From Streptomyces spongiicola (GTDB lineage Bacteria > Actinomycetota > Actinomycetes > Streptomycetales > Streptomycetaceae), in contig NZ_CP029254.1 in NCBI RefSeq assembly GCF_003122365.1, positions 5,830,001 to 5,894,000 of the forward strand: DNA of 64,000 nt, read 5' to 3'. Below the pieces are notes generated by a model, which ran no database searches, was not told where the DNA came from, and was given only the letters and a program-made list of their open reading frames with translations. Of this stretch, positions 1 to 7,616 are shown one piece after another (position 1 is the first letter of the stretch; each line of letters starts with the position of its first letter). The position numbers and the translations under genes were made by a program.

Positions 1-296
1 AGACGGGCTCCGTGGACGAGGTGTACCGCGATCCCCGGCACCCCTACACCCGGCGTCTGCTGGCCTCCTTCCCCGCGGTGGGCGGACCCCGCGAACTACC
101 GCCCCCGATCCCCGGCTCCCCGCCCGACCCGGCCGCCCCCGAACCCGGCTGCGCCTTCGCCCCCCGGTGCGACCGCGCCGACGACGTCTGCCGCACCTCG
201 CCACCGGCGGCACGCACCGCACCCGACGGCACCCGAACCGCCCGCTGCCACCTGCTGCCCTGGCCCGCCACCTCGACACCGGAGCCCGCACGATGA
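1..296 (+). CDS. Oligopeptide ABC transporter ATP-binding protein (OppD/DppD type), C-terminal fragment
   Basis: Only the last ~98 residues lie in the window; the reading frame is open to the left edge. The segment DPRHPYTRRLLASFP followed by a Pro-rich stretch and CAFAPRCDRADDVC matches the C-terminal oligopeptide/dipeptide (oligo_HPY) extension of peptide-importer ATPases. In this family that extension carries a Cys-rich CxFxxRCxxAxxxC motif. The gene ends in an ATGA overlap with the next ATPase, so the two are translated together. This protein would energise peptide or nickel import with the partner ATPase and with permeases that lie outside the window. The substrate cannot be told from this fragment. 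Confidence 0.85.
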   Translation, partial: TGSVDEVYRDPRHPYTRRLLASFPAVGGPRELPPPIPGSPPDPAAPEPGCAFAPRCDRADDVCRTSPPAARTAPDGTRTARCHLLPWPATSTPEPAR

Positions 297-1084
297 CCGA
301 CCACCCGCTCTTCGAGACCCGGGGCCTCGGCGTGACCTACCCCGGCCGAGGCCGCCGTGACGCCCCCGTCCACGCGCTGCGCGAGGTGGACCTCACCTGG
401 GCCGAGGGAGAGGTACTCGGCCTCGTCGGAGCATCCGGCAGCGGCAAGTCGACCCTCGGGCGCACGCTGACGGGACTGCGGGAGCCCAGCCACGGCACCC
501 TGCTGTTCGGCGGCGAGGAACTGACCGGCCGACGGGACCGGACCTTCCGGCGGCAGGTCCAGATGGTCTTCCAGGACCCCTACCAGTCGCTCAACCCGCG
601 CCGCACCGTCGGCTCCCAGGTCATGGAGGGCCTGGACATCCACGGCATCGGCGCCTCGGAGGAGGAACGCGTCACCCTCGCCGTCACCGCCATGGAGCGC
701 TGCGGACTGGCGCCGGCGGACCGCTACTGGCACCGCTACCCCCACGAACTCTCCGGCGGCCAGCGCCAGCGCGTCGTCATCGCCGCCGCCGTGGTCCTCG
801 GACCGCGCGCGCTCATCTGCGACGAGCCGGTCTCCGCGCTCGACGTCTCCATCCGCTCCCAGGTGCTCGGCCTGCTCGCCGAACTCCGCCGAACCGAGGG
901 GATCAGCCTGCTGTTCATCACCCACGACGTCGGTCTCGCCTGGGCGCTGTGCGAGCGGGTCGCCGTCCTCCACCAGGGCTCCGTCGCCGAGTACGGGGAC
1001 ACGGAGCAGGTGCTCGGCTCCCCCCGGCACCCCTACACCCGGGAACTCCTCGCGGCGGCACCCGCGCCCCCGGTACGGAGGTGA
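293..1084 (+). CDS. Oligopeptide ABC transporter ATP-binding protein (OppF/DppF type)
   Basis: 263 residues. The sequence shows Walker A GASGSGKST, the Q-loop region VQMVFQDPYQSLNPR, the ABC signature LSGGQRQR, Walker B ALICDEPVSALD and the switch His in FITHDV. A short C-terminal PRHPYTRELLAAAP extension is typical of OppF/DppF. The ATG at 293 overlaps the upstream stop (ATGA) and fits family starts, so the longer in-frame extension from 167 is rejected. It is the second ATPase of a peptide-type importer whose permeases and binding protein must be to the left. It probably marks the last gene of that operon, because the next gene is on the other strand. Confidence 0.92.
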   Translation: MTDHPLFETRGLGVTYPGRGRRDAPVHALREVDLTWAEGEVLGLVGASGSGKSTLGRTLTGLREPSHGTLLFGGEELTGRRDRTFRRQVQMVFQDPYQSLNPRRTVGSQVMEGLDIHGIGASEEERVTLAVTAMERCGLAPADRYWHRYPHELSGGQRQRVVIAAAVVLGPRALICDEPVSALDVSIRSQVLGLLAELRRTEGISLLFITHDVGLAWALCERVAVLHQGSVAEYGDTEQVLGSPRHPYTRELLAAAPAPPVRR

Positions 1085-1151
1085 CGCCGGCGGCACGCAG
1101 GCCGTCCGCCGGTGCGAGCCTGACGAAGGCCCGGCGGGCGGACGTCCCCGG

Positions 1152-2300
1152 TCACGGGCTGAGCGCCGGAGCCGCGCCCTCGCCCAGTGCGGTGCCGTCG
1201 CCCAGTGCGGCGATGTCGCCGGCGGAGGCGTTGCCGCCGGTGCAGACCACGGCGACGCGCTGTCCGGCGAACTCCTGCGGCCTGGCCAGCACGGCGGCCA
1301 GGGCGGCGGCCCCGGCGCCTTCGGCGAGGGTGTGCGCATGGCCGGCGAGCAGCCGCTGCGCCGCGGCGATCTGCGGGTCGGAGACGAGGTGGAAGCCGGC
1401 GAGCCCGGAGCGCATCACGGCTTGCGGCAGTGTGAAGCCCCGCCCGGTGGCCAGGCCCTCCACGGTGGTCCGGTCGGGGCGCCGGACGCAGGCGCCGTCC
1501 CGCCACGAGTCGTGCGCCGCCGGTGCCGCGGACGACTGCACCGCGATCACCCGGCAGTTCGGGGCGAGTTGCTCGGCGACCAGGCAGGCCGCGGCGGCTC
1601 CGGTGCCGGAGCCGACGGGCACCACGACCGCGTCGAGGTCGGGGCGGGCTGCGAACACCTCCAGATACAGGGTGCCGACGCCGGCCAGCAGGGCCGGGGT
1701 GTCGCCGGGGCTGACCAGTTGCCGGCCGCCGCCGGCCGCCAGTTGCTCGGCCCGCTCCTGCGCGGCGCCCATGTCCGCGCCGTGCAGGACCACCTCGGCG
1801 CCGAGCGCCCGGGCCGCCCGCGCCTTCGCCTCGGGGACCGTCCTCGGCATCACCACCGTGCAGGAGGCGCCGAAGGCGGCGCAGGCGTAGGCCAGCGACT
1901 GCGCGTGGTTCCCGGTGGAGTAGGTGACCAGGCCGCGGGCGCGCTGCTCCGGCGTCAGCCCGGCCAGCAGGGTCAGCCCGCCGCGCACCTTGAACGCTCC
2001 GACGGGCTGGACGTTCTCGTGTTTGACGTAGACGGTCGCGCCGGCCATCGCGTCCAGTACGGGATACGACCACATCGGCGTCGCGGGCAGATGGCCGGCC
2101 AGCAGGTCCCGGGCGGCGAGGATGTCGGCGAAGGCGGGAGGCCGTGGAGCAGGAGGCTGTGAGTCAGGAAGTCGTGAGTCAGGAGGCCGAGGGGCAGGAG
2201 GCTGTGAGTCAGGAGGCTGTGGGGCAGGAGGCTGTGGGGCAGGAGGTTGTGGGGCCCGAGGTTGTGGGGCCCGAGGTTGTGAGTCAGGAGGCTGTGGCAT
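1152..2300 (-). CDS. PLP-dependent threonine/serine dehydratase-like enzyme with repetitive N-terminus
   Basis: 382 residues from an ATG at 2300. The body is a fold-type II PLP enzyme: the lysine motif VGAFKVRGG binds PLP, VGSGTGAAAA stands in the phosphate-binding glycine loop, and STGNHAQSLAYACAAFG is the substrate-binding Asn region. These are typical of threonine/serine dehydratase or serine racemase relatives. The first ~55 residues are an odd Pro/Gln/Ser tail made of PPDSQPPAPQ-type repeats, encoded by a 15-bp minisatellite. The enzyme fold itself begins near FADILAARDLL, so a later start is possible. It is divergent from a LysR regulator, which is a likely controller. Deamination of Thr or Ser is inferred. 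There is no evidence that it belongs to the NRPS cluster. Confidence 0.85.
   Translation of the reverse strand: MPQPPDSQPRAPQPRAPQPPAPQPPAPQPPDSQPPAPRPPDSRLPDSQPPAPRPPAFADILAARDLLAGHLPATPMWSYPVLDAMAGATVYVKHENVQPVGAFKVRGGLTLLAGLTPEQRARGLVTYSTGNHAQSLAYACAAFGASCTVVMPRTVPEAKARAARALGAEVVLHGADMGAAQERAEQLAAGGGRQLVSPGDTPALLAGVGTLYLEVFAARPDLDAVVVPVGSGTGAAAACLVAEQLAPNCRVIAVQSSAAPAAHDSWRDGACVRRPDRTTVEGLATGRGFTLPQAVMRSGLAGFHLVSDPQIAAAQRLLAGHAHTLAEGAGAAALAAVLARPQEFAGQRVAVVCTGGNASAGDIAALGDGTALGEGAAPALSP
2145..2297. repeat. 15-bp minisatellite encoding the Pro/Ser/Gln N-terminus of the dehydratase
   Basis: About ten copies of a degenerate 15-bp unit (consensus GTGAGTCAGGAGGCT, variant GTGGGGCAGGAGGCT). Read on the minus strand it gives alternating PPDSQ and PPAPQ blocks. 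Copy number is likely to vary between strains without breaking the frame, because the unit is a multiple of three. Confidence 0.85.
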
Positions 2301-2384
2301 GCCGCCATCGTCCCGGCATGCCGTCCCATCGGTCCAATGCCAGTTCTCGCGGGCACCCATCAATCCCGTTGATATGTTTCCCCC

Positions 2385-3272
2385 ATGCTCGACGTCACCC
2401 GCCTGCGCGTGCTCGCCGCGGTCGCCCGCCATGGCTCGGTCACCGCCGCCGCCCGCGCCCTGGGCTACGCGCAGCCGTCGGTCAGCCACCATCTGGCCCG
2501 GCTGGAGGCCGAGACGGGCAGCCGACTCGTCCAGCGAGTGGGGCGCGGCGTCCGGCTGACCGATGCGGGCCGGATGCTGGCCGAGCGGGCCGAGGAGATC
2601 CTGGGGCGCCTGGAGTCGGCCGAGGACGAACTCGCCGCCCACGCCGGACTGCACGCCGGACGGGTACGCCTGGCCGCGTTCCCCTCGGCCCTGGGCACGT
2701 TCGTCCCCCGGGCCGCGGCCGCCTTCGCCGCCGCCCACCCCGACGTCGAACTGCGCTTCACCGAGGCCGAACCGCCCGACGCGGCGCGGCTGCTGCGTTC
2801 GGGCGAGGTCGACATCGCCCTGCTGTTCAGCTACTCCGGCGCACCACCCGCCGACGACGGGCTGCGCCGGACGCCCCTGCTCACCGAACCCATCTACCTC
2901 GTGACCCCGGCCGGCCTGCCGGGCGACCGGATCGGCGACCACGCCGCCCGGCGGTGGATCACCGGGTGCGAACGGTGCCGCACCCACCTGGTGCGCTGCT
3001 GCGAGGCCGCCGGCTTCACCCCTGACATCGCCTTCACCACCGACGACTACGTCGCCGTCCAAGCCCTCGTCGCCGCCGGGCTGGGCGTCACGGCACTGCC
3101 CGGCCTGGCGCTGGCGGCCCAGCTCAACCCCGCTGTCAGGCCGGTACGCCTGCCGGGGCACGAGAGGGTGGTCAGCGCCGCCGTCCACGGGGAGCCACCG
3201 GACCCGCCGGGCGTCGCGGCCCTGCTCGGGCACCTCGCGAGGGCGACGGCCACGGCACTGACTCCGCTCTGA
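2385..3272 (+). CDS. LysR family transcriptional regulator
   Basis: 295 residues starting MLDVTRLRVLAAVARHGSV. The N-terminal winged helix-turn-helix (residues ~1-60, with TAAARALGYAQPSVSHHLARLE) is classic LysR. It is followed by a periplasmic-binding-protein-like effector domain (from about residue 90: AGRVRLAAFPSALGTFVPRAAAAF). The gene is transcribed away from the dehydratase with only 84 bp between starts, the usual arrangement for a LysR protein and its target. It probably controls the dehydratase and itself in response to a small molecule. The effector is unknown. It lies just outside the left end of the NRPS cluster. Confidence 0.93.
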   Translation: MLDVTRLRVLAAVARHGSVTAAARALGYAQPSVSHHLARLEAETGSRLVQRVGRGVRLTDAGRMLAERAEEILGRLESAEDELAAHAGLHAGRVRLAAFPSALGTFVPRAAAAFAAAHPDVELRFTEAEPPDAARLLRSGEVDIALLFSYSGAPPADDGLRRTPLLTEPIYLVTPAGLPGDRIGDHAARRWITGCERCRTHLVRCCEAAGFTPDIAFTTDDYVAVQALVAAGLGVTALPGLALAAQLNPAVRPVRLPGHERVVSAAVHGEPPDPPGVAALLGHLARATATALTPL

Positions 3273-3401
3273 GGGACCGCCCGTCTGCCCCTCTGCCCGC
3301 CCGGCCGCCTGCCCGCCCGGCCTGACCCGGCCCCGGCACCAGGCGCGGCGCGCGTGCACCGGTATGCCGCCGCGCGGGCACGCGGGCACGCGCACCAGAA
3401 G

Positions 3402-3425
3402 CCCCCCGGAGTCGACTCCGGGGGG
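3402..3425. terminator. Perfect palindrome between convergent genes (likely bidirectional terminator)
   Basis: A perfect 24-nt inverted repeat, left arm CCCCCCGGAGTC and right arm GACTCCGGGGGG with no loop, lies in the 388-bp gap between the convergent LysR gene and the aryl-AMP ligase gene. Similar GCCGCGCGGGCACG-type sequences flank it on both sides. It has no T tract, as is common for Streptomyces terminators. Confidence 0.55.
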
Positions 3426-3550
3426 ATGCCACCGCGCGGGCACGCGGGCAGACCGGCACGTGGGCAGACCGGCACGCCGGCACGTGGGCACGCTCGCACC
3501 GGTCGGTGGTGAGCGGGCGGGAACCCCGCCCCCGGTTCGGGCCCCGCTCC

Positions 3551-3621
3551 GGGACCAGCCCGGGAACCCGCTCCGGGACCAGCCCGGGAACCCGCCCCGG
3601 GACCAGCCCGGGACCCGCCCC
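3551..3621. repeat. Three tandem copies of a 24-bp GC-rich unit
   Basis: The unit begins GGGACCAGCCCGGGAACCCG and repeats at 3551, 3575 and 3599; the third copy is one base shorter. It is non-coding and sits just downstream of the stop codon of the minus-strand ligase gene. Apart from this repeat and the palindrome, I see nothing else in 3273-3660. Confidence 0.75.
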
Positions 3622-3660
3622 GGGAACCCCTGGTGCGGAACCCGCCCGCCCCGGCCGTCG

Positions 3661-5247
3661 TCATCGCGCCGACGCGGCGGCCAGCGCGCGCAGCGCCTTC
3701 TTGTCGACCTTGCCCATCGGTGTGCGCGGCAGCCGCGGCACCGGGACCAGGCGGTCGGGGATCTTGTAGGTGGCTATGCCGCGTCCCCGGAGGTACTCCT
3801 TCACGGCGGCCGGACGGATGCCCGCCTCGGTGAGGACGACGAAGGCGTACGTCCGCTCGCCGAGCACGGTGTCCGCCACGCCTATCACGGCCGCGTCCTG
3901 TACGGCGGGGTGGGTGCGCAGCTGCCGCTCCACCTCCTCCGCCGAGACCTTCTCGCCGGCCCGGTTGATGACGTCCTTGATCCTTCCGACGATCGTGATG
4001 TTGCCGTCCGGTCTGCGCCGGACCAGGTCGCCGGTGCGGAAGAAGCCGTCCCGGGTGAAGGAGCGGGCGTTCTCCTCGGGGGCCCGGTAGTACCCGCGGA
4101 TCGTGTACGGGCCCCGGACCTGCATCTCGCCCGCCTCCCCGTCGGGCACCGGGTTCCCGGACCCGTCGACGATCCGGATCTCGTCCTCCTTCGACATGGG
4201 GCGGCCGTCCGTGTTCACGGCTACCTCTTCCGGGTCGTCGAGCCTGGTGTGGGTCAGCAGCCCCTCGCTGATGCCGTACCACCGCTGGATCCGGCAGCCC
4301 AGGACCCGGCCCGCGCGGCCGGCCAGGTCCGGGTCGAGCGGGGCGCTGCCCACCTGGATCAGCAGGCGGGAGAGATCTCCGGGCGGTCGTCCGGAGTCGG
4401 CCCACAGTCGCAGCACCGAGGGCACGACCGTGGTCACCGTGACTTCCTCGCGGTGCATCAGCGGGAACACCTCGTCGGGCCGCACGCTGGAGGTGAGGAC
4501 GGCCCTGCCGCCGAGCAGGAGACTGCCGAGCACCCCCGGGCAGGCCAGGGCGGCCTGGTGCGCGACGGGGTTGACGGCGAGATAGACCACGTCCCGGCCG
4601 ACCCGCATCGCCTCCGCGGTGGCCCGCATGACGTACCCGTAGTCGTCGTGGGTCCGCGGGATCAGCTTCGGCAGCCCGGTGGTGCCCCCGGAGAGCAGGA
4701 ACAGCGCGGGGCCGGACGGGTCCACCGGGGGCAGGGGGACGCCGTCGGCGCCCAGCGACTCCAGTGCGGTGAACTCCTGGGCGTCACCGCTGACGAGGAC
4801 CCGAGGGCCCGGTGTGATCTCCCGGGCGACAGTGCGGAAGTCGAACCCGCCGAACTCGTCCTTCACCACGTAGGCCACCGCACCCGAGTGCGCGCACAGA
4901 TGCTCGATCTCGGCCTTGCGGTGTCCGGGCAGCGCCAGCACCGGGACGGCTCCGGCCCGCAGCAGCGCGAAGACCAGGACGACGAACTCCGGGATGTTGG
5001 GCAGGTGCACGACCACCCGGTCCAGGGGCCTGACACCCAGCCCGATCAGCCCGCCGGCCAGCCGGTCCGCCCGCCGGGACAGCTCCGCGTAGGTCGTCCT
5101 GTGCCCGCCGCAGACCACGGCCACCCGATCGGCGTTGCGGGCGCACGACTCGTGCAGCAGGTCGCCGATCGGCCGGCCGAGCCAGATCCCCGTTCGCCGC
5201 AGGTCGGCCGCGAGGTGTTCGGGCCAGGGCACAAATCCGTCGAGCAT
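3661..5247 (-). CDS. Aryl-acid AMP ligase (quinoxaline-2-carboxylate activating, Ecm1/TrsA type)
   Basis: 528 residues from an ATG at 5247 preceded by AAAGGGAA. A stand-alone adenylation enzyme of the DhbE/EntE class: LFLLSGGTTGLPKLIPRTH is the P-loop, VNPVAHQAALACPGVLG the aryl-binding region, WYGISEG the A5 motif, YRTGDLV-like FFRTGDLVRR the A7 motif, and PRTPMGKVDKKAL carries the C-terminal catalytic Lys. No carrier domain is attached. In echinomycin and triostin biosynthesis such an enzyme activates the bicyclic aryl acid and loads it on a carrier protein before condensation with serine. It is the leftmost cluster gene and is divergent from the thioesterase operon. Quinoxaline-2-carboxylate as substrate is inferred from the neighbouring Trp-pathway genes; 3-hydroxyquinaldate is the alternative. 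Confidence 0.9.
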   Translation of the reverse strand: MLDGFVPWPEHLAADLRRTGIWLGRPIGDLLHESCARNADRVAVVCGGHRTTYAELSRRADRLAGGLIGLGVRPLDRVVVHLPNIPEFVVLVFALLRAGAVPVLALPGHRKAEIEHLCAHSGAVAYVVKDEFGGFDFRTVAREITPGPRVLVSGDAQEFTALESLGADGVPLPPVDPSGPALFLLSGGTTGLPKLIPRTHDDYGYVMRATAEAMRVGRDVVYLAVNPVAHQAALACPGVLGSLLLGGRAVLTSSVRPDEVFPLMHREEVTVTTVVPSVLRLWADSGRPPGDLSRLLIQVGSAPLDPDLAGRAGRVLGCRIQRWYGISEGLLTHTRLDDPEEVAVNTDGRPMSKEDEIRIVDGSGNPVPDGEAGEMQVRGPYTIRGYYRAPEENARSFTRDGFFRTGDLVRRRPDGNITIVGRIKDVINRAGEKVSAEEVERQLRTHPAVQDAAVIGVADTVLGERTYAFVVLTEAGIRPAAVKEYLRGRGIATYKIPDRLVPVPRLPRTPMGKVDKKALRALAAASAR

Positions 5248-5312
5248 GGTCGTGTTCCCTTTCGGCAGGAGCCGGGCGCGGACCGCCGGGCGCGGCGGCG
5301 GGCCGGTGTCCG

Positions 5313-5728
5313 GCTGCGGCGGTGGGCGCCGGCGTCCGCGTACGGCGGTGAGCCGGTGCCGGTGTACGGCGGTGGGCCGCCATCGGCTGCGGTGCGCCCG
5401 CCGGGTCCCTTCCTCCCGTGTGGTCGTCCCTCCCGCATCGTCTTCGCCGCGGCACTTCGCCCCGCGATCTCTTGCCGACATCTGTCGTGCGCCCGGCGAA
5501 TCCGCGGCGAGCGGAAAGCAGCTGCGGCGGTGGGCGCCGGCGTCCGCGTACGGCGGTGAGCCGGTGCCGGTGTACGGCGGTGGGCCGCCATCGGCTGCGG
5601 CGCGTCCGCCGGGTCCCTTCCTCCCGTGTGGTCGTCCCTCCCGCATCGTCTTCGCCGCGGCACTTCGCCCCGCGATCTCTTGCCGACATCTGTCGTGCGC
5701 CCGGCGAATCCGCGGCGAGCGGAAAGCA
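5313..5728. repeat. 208-bp near-perfect tandem duplication in the divergent promoter region
   Basis: Copy 1 is 5313-5520 and copy 2 is 5521-5728. I find only two mismatches (in GGTGCGCCCG of copy 1 versus GGCGCGTCCG of copy 2). The repeat fills most of the 526-bp gap between the ligase gene (minus) and the thioesterase operon (plus), so it duplicates any promoter or operator inside it. Each copy holds the short inverted repeat CGACA-TC-TGTCG (5476-5487 and 5684-5695). Long open frames through both copies on either strand are by-products of GC content. Confidence 0.93.
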
Positions 5729-5773
5729 TGGGACGGGCGCGACGACGGACGGCCGACGAGAAGGGCGGAGACG

Positions 5774-6523
5774 ATGAGCCGGATACGGGAACGCAGCTGG
5801 GTGCGGTCGCTGAACGCCGTCGACCGCCCCGACGCGCTTGCGGTGTGCTGCTTCCCCCACTCCGGGGGCTCCGCGACCACCTTCGGCGGGTGGTCCGCCG
5901 CGGTGCCCTCCGACGTGTCGCTCACGGCCGTGCAGTACCCGGGCCGCGGCGACCGCTTCGCGGAACCGCCGGTGGACGACGTGGCCGCGATGGCCGGCTG
6001 CGCCGCGGCGGAGCTGCTGCGGCTCCCGCCGGCCCGCCGGGTGCTGTTCGGGCACAGCCTCGGCGCGCTGGTCGCCTACGAGACCGCCCTGCTGCTGCGG
6101 GACGCCGGTGAGGAGCCCCTGGCGCTGTGCGTGTCCGCCGCGCTGCCGCCCGGGGAGATGAGCGACAGCGGTGTCCACCTGGCGCCCGACGACGAGTTCT
6201 GGGCGACGCTGTGCGCGCTGGGCGGCATCGAGCCCGCCGTCGCCGACAACGCCGAGCTGCGCGAACTCCTCCTGCCCACGCTCCGCTCGGACCTGCGGAC
6301 CCACGCGGAGTACCGGCCCCGCCCCGGCACCCGTCCGCTGTCCTGCCCGGTGCGCTGCTACCACGGCGTGGGCGACCCGCTGGTGGACGTGGAGCGGCTG
6401 GCCGGCTGGGCGCGCGTCACCTCCGGCGGGTTCACCCGGACCGTGCGGCCGGGCGGGCACTTCCATCTGACCCGTGACGTCGGGGGACTGGTCGCGGACG
6501 TGCTCGGCCAGGGCCGGGCGTGA
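5774..6523 (+). CDS. Type II thioesterase (Ecm2-like)
   Basis: 249 residues, alpha/beta hydrolase of the GrsT/TEII family. CCFPHSGGSA forms the oxyanion region, LFGHSLGALVAYE carries the nucleophile Ser, and GGHFHL near the C-terminus carries the catalytic His. In quinoxaline clusters the free thioesterase is proposed to release beta-hydroxytryptophan from the Trp-loading A-T protein; editing of mis-primed carriers is the general TEII role. It is the first gene of a tight plus-strand operon running through the NRPS genes, with only 7 bp before the next gene. Start chosen at the ATG following GGGCGGAG; longer in-frame extensions run into the 208-bp repeat and are not coding. Confidence 0.92.
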   Translation: MSRIRERSWVRSLNAVDRPDALAVCCFPHSGGSATTFGGWSAAVPSDVSLTAVQYPGRGDRFAEPPVDDVAAMAGCAAAELLRLPPARRVLFGHSLGALVAYETALLLRDAGEEPLALCVSAALPPGEMSDSGVHLAPDDEFWATLCALGGIEPAVADNAELRELLLPTLRSDLRTHAEYRPRPGTRPLSCPVRCYHGVGDPLVDVERLAGWARVTSGGFTRTVRPGGHFHLTRDVGGLVADVLGQGRA

Positions 6524-6530
6524 GGCGGCC

Positions 6531-7616
6531 GTGACCACCGTCGCCGTGATTCCCGGGGACGGCATCGGCCCGGAGGTGGTCGGGCCGGCGCTGGACGTCC
6601 TGGACGCCCTCGGCCTGGGTGTGCGGACCGACGTCCTGGACCACGTCAACGCGCGGACGTATCTGCGCACCGGGGCGGCCATGACCGGGGACGACCTCGA
6701 CCGGGTCCGGCGCAGCGGGGCGACGCTCCTCGGCGCGGTCGGGGATCCCCGGCTCAGCGGCACCGGGTATGTGCGCGGCGTGCTGACCACCCTGCGCGCC
6801 GAACTCGACGTCTATGTCAACTACCGGCCCGCCAGGCTCTGGCACGACAGGCTCAGCCCGCTGCGCGACCCGGCGCGTCGGGCGGTCGACTGCGTGATCG
6901 TCAGGGAGAACACGGAGGGGCTCTACAGCGGCATCGGCGGCGGCTCGCGCGCCGGGACCCCCCACGAGATCGCCATCGACGTGGACCTGAACACCCGTCG
7001 GGGCGTTTCACGCGTGCTGGAGTTCGCCTTCTCCGTGGCGCGCAGGTCGGTGTGCCTGGTGGACAAGGCGAACGCGGTGCGCAACGGCGGACGGCTGTGG
7101 CAGCGCTGCTGGAGCGAGGCGGTCGCGCGGTATCCGCACGTCGAGGCGTCCCACCTCTACGTGGACACTGCCGCGATGCGGCTGGCCACCGATCCGGCCG
7201 CCTTCGACGTCATCGTCACCAGCAACTCGTACGGCGACATCCTGAGCGACCTCGCCGCCGCGCTCGCCGGGGGCATCGGCATGGCCGCGTCGGCGAACCT
7301 CAACCCCGCGACCGGGCAGGGGCTGTTCGAGCCCGTGCACGGCAGCGCCCCGGACATCGCGGGTACCGGCACCGCGAACCCGCTCGGCGCGATCCTCTCC
7401 GTGGCGCTGCTGGCCGAGCACCTGGGGCGGGCCGAGGAGGCGGACGCGGTCCGCCGGGCGGTCGCCGCGGCCGTGGCGGCGGGCCGGGTCACCGCCGATC
7501 TCGGCGGGTCCCTGAGCACCGGGGAGGCGGGCGGCGCGGTCCTGGCGGAACTCGGGCAGCCGGCGGGGCGGGCGCGTACCCGGCGGCGGAACCACCGGCT
7601 CGGGGAGGACGGATGA
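6531..7616 (+). CDS. Isopropylmalate/isocitrate dehydrogenase-family enzyme (Ecm3-like)
   Basis: 361 residues from a GTG (VTTVAVIPGDGIGPEV). The family fingerprints are present: VIPGDGIGPEV near the N-terminus, RENTEGLYSG at the active-site Tyr/Asn region, DKANAVRNGG with the catalytic Lys, VTSNSYGDILSDLAAALAGGIGMAASANL with the metal-binding Asp residues, and FEPVHGSAPDIAGTGTANP for the NAD site. The enzyme should oxidise and decarboxylate a beta-hydroxy acid. In the cluster it is thought to act on an intermediate between 3-hydroxykynurenine-type compounds and quinoxaline-2-carboxylate. Primary leucine metabolism is unlikely because leuC/leuD are absent nearby and the gene is embedded in an antibiotic operon. 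It overlaps the next gene by ATGA. Confidence 0.9.
   Translation: MTTVAVIPGDGIGPEVVGPALDVLDALGLGVRTDVLDHVNARTYLRTGAAMTGDDLDRVRRSGATLLGAVGDPRLSGTGYVRGVLTTLRAELDVYVNYRPARLWHDRLSPLRDPARRAVDCVIVRENTEGLYSGIGGGSRAGTPHEIAIDVDLNTRRGVSRVLEFAFSVARRSVCLVDKANAVRNGGRLWQRCWSEAVARYPHVEASHLYVDTAAMRLATDPAAFDVIVTSNSYGDILSDLAAALAGGIGMAASANLNPATGQGLFEPVHGSAPDIAGTGTANPLGAILSVALLAEHLGRAEEADAVRRAVAAAVAAGRVTADLGGSLSTGEAGGAVLAELGQPAGRARTRRRNHRLGEDG

Noticed and set aside
1152..3272. Dehydratase and LysR as part of the quinoxaline cluster
   Set aside because: They are separated by a terminator-like palindrome from the ligase and have no counterpart in the pathway; kept as flanking genes.
5046..5925. Long minus-strand N-terminal extension of the aryl-AMP ligase through the duplicated region
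   Set aside because: The extension is made of the tandem repeat read in frame; the ATG at 5247 with AAAGGGAA fits the family length of about 530 residues.
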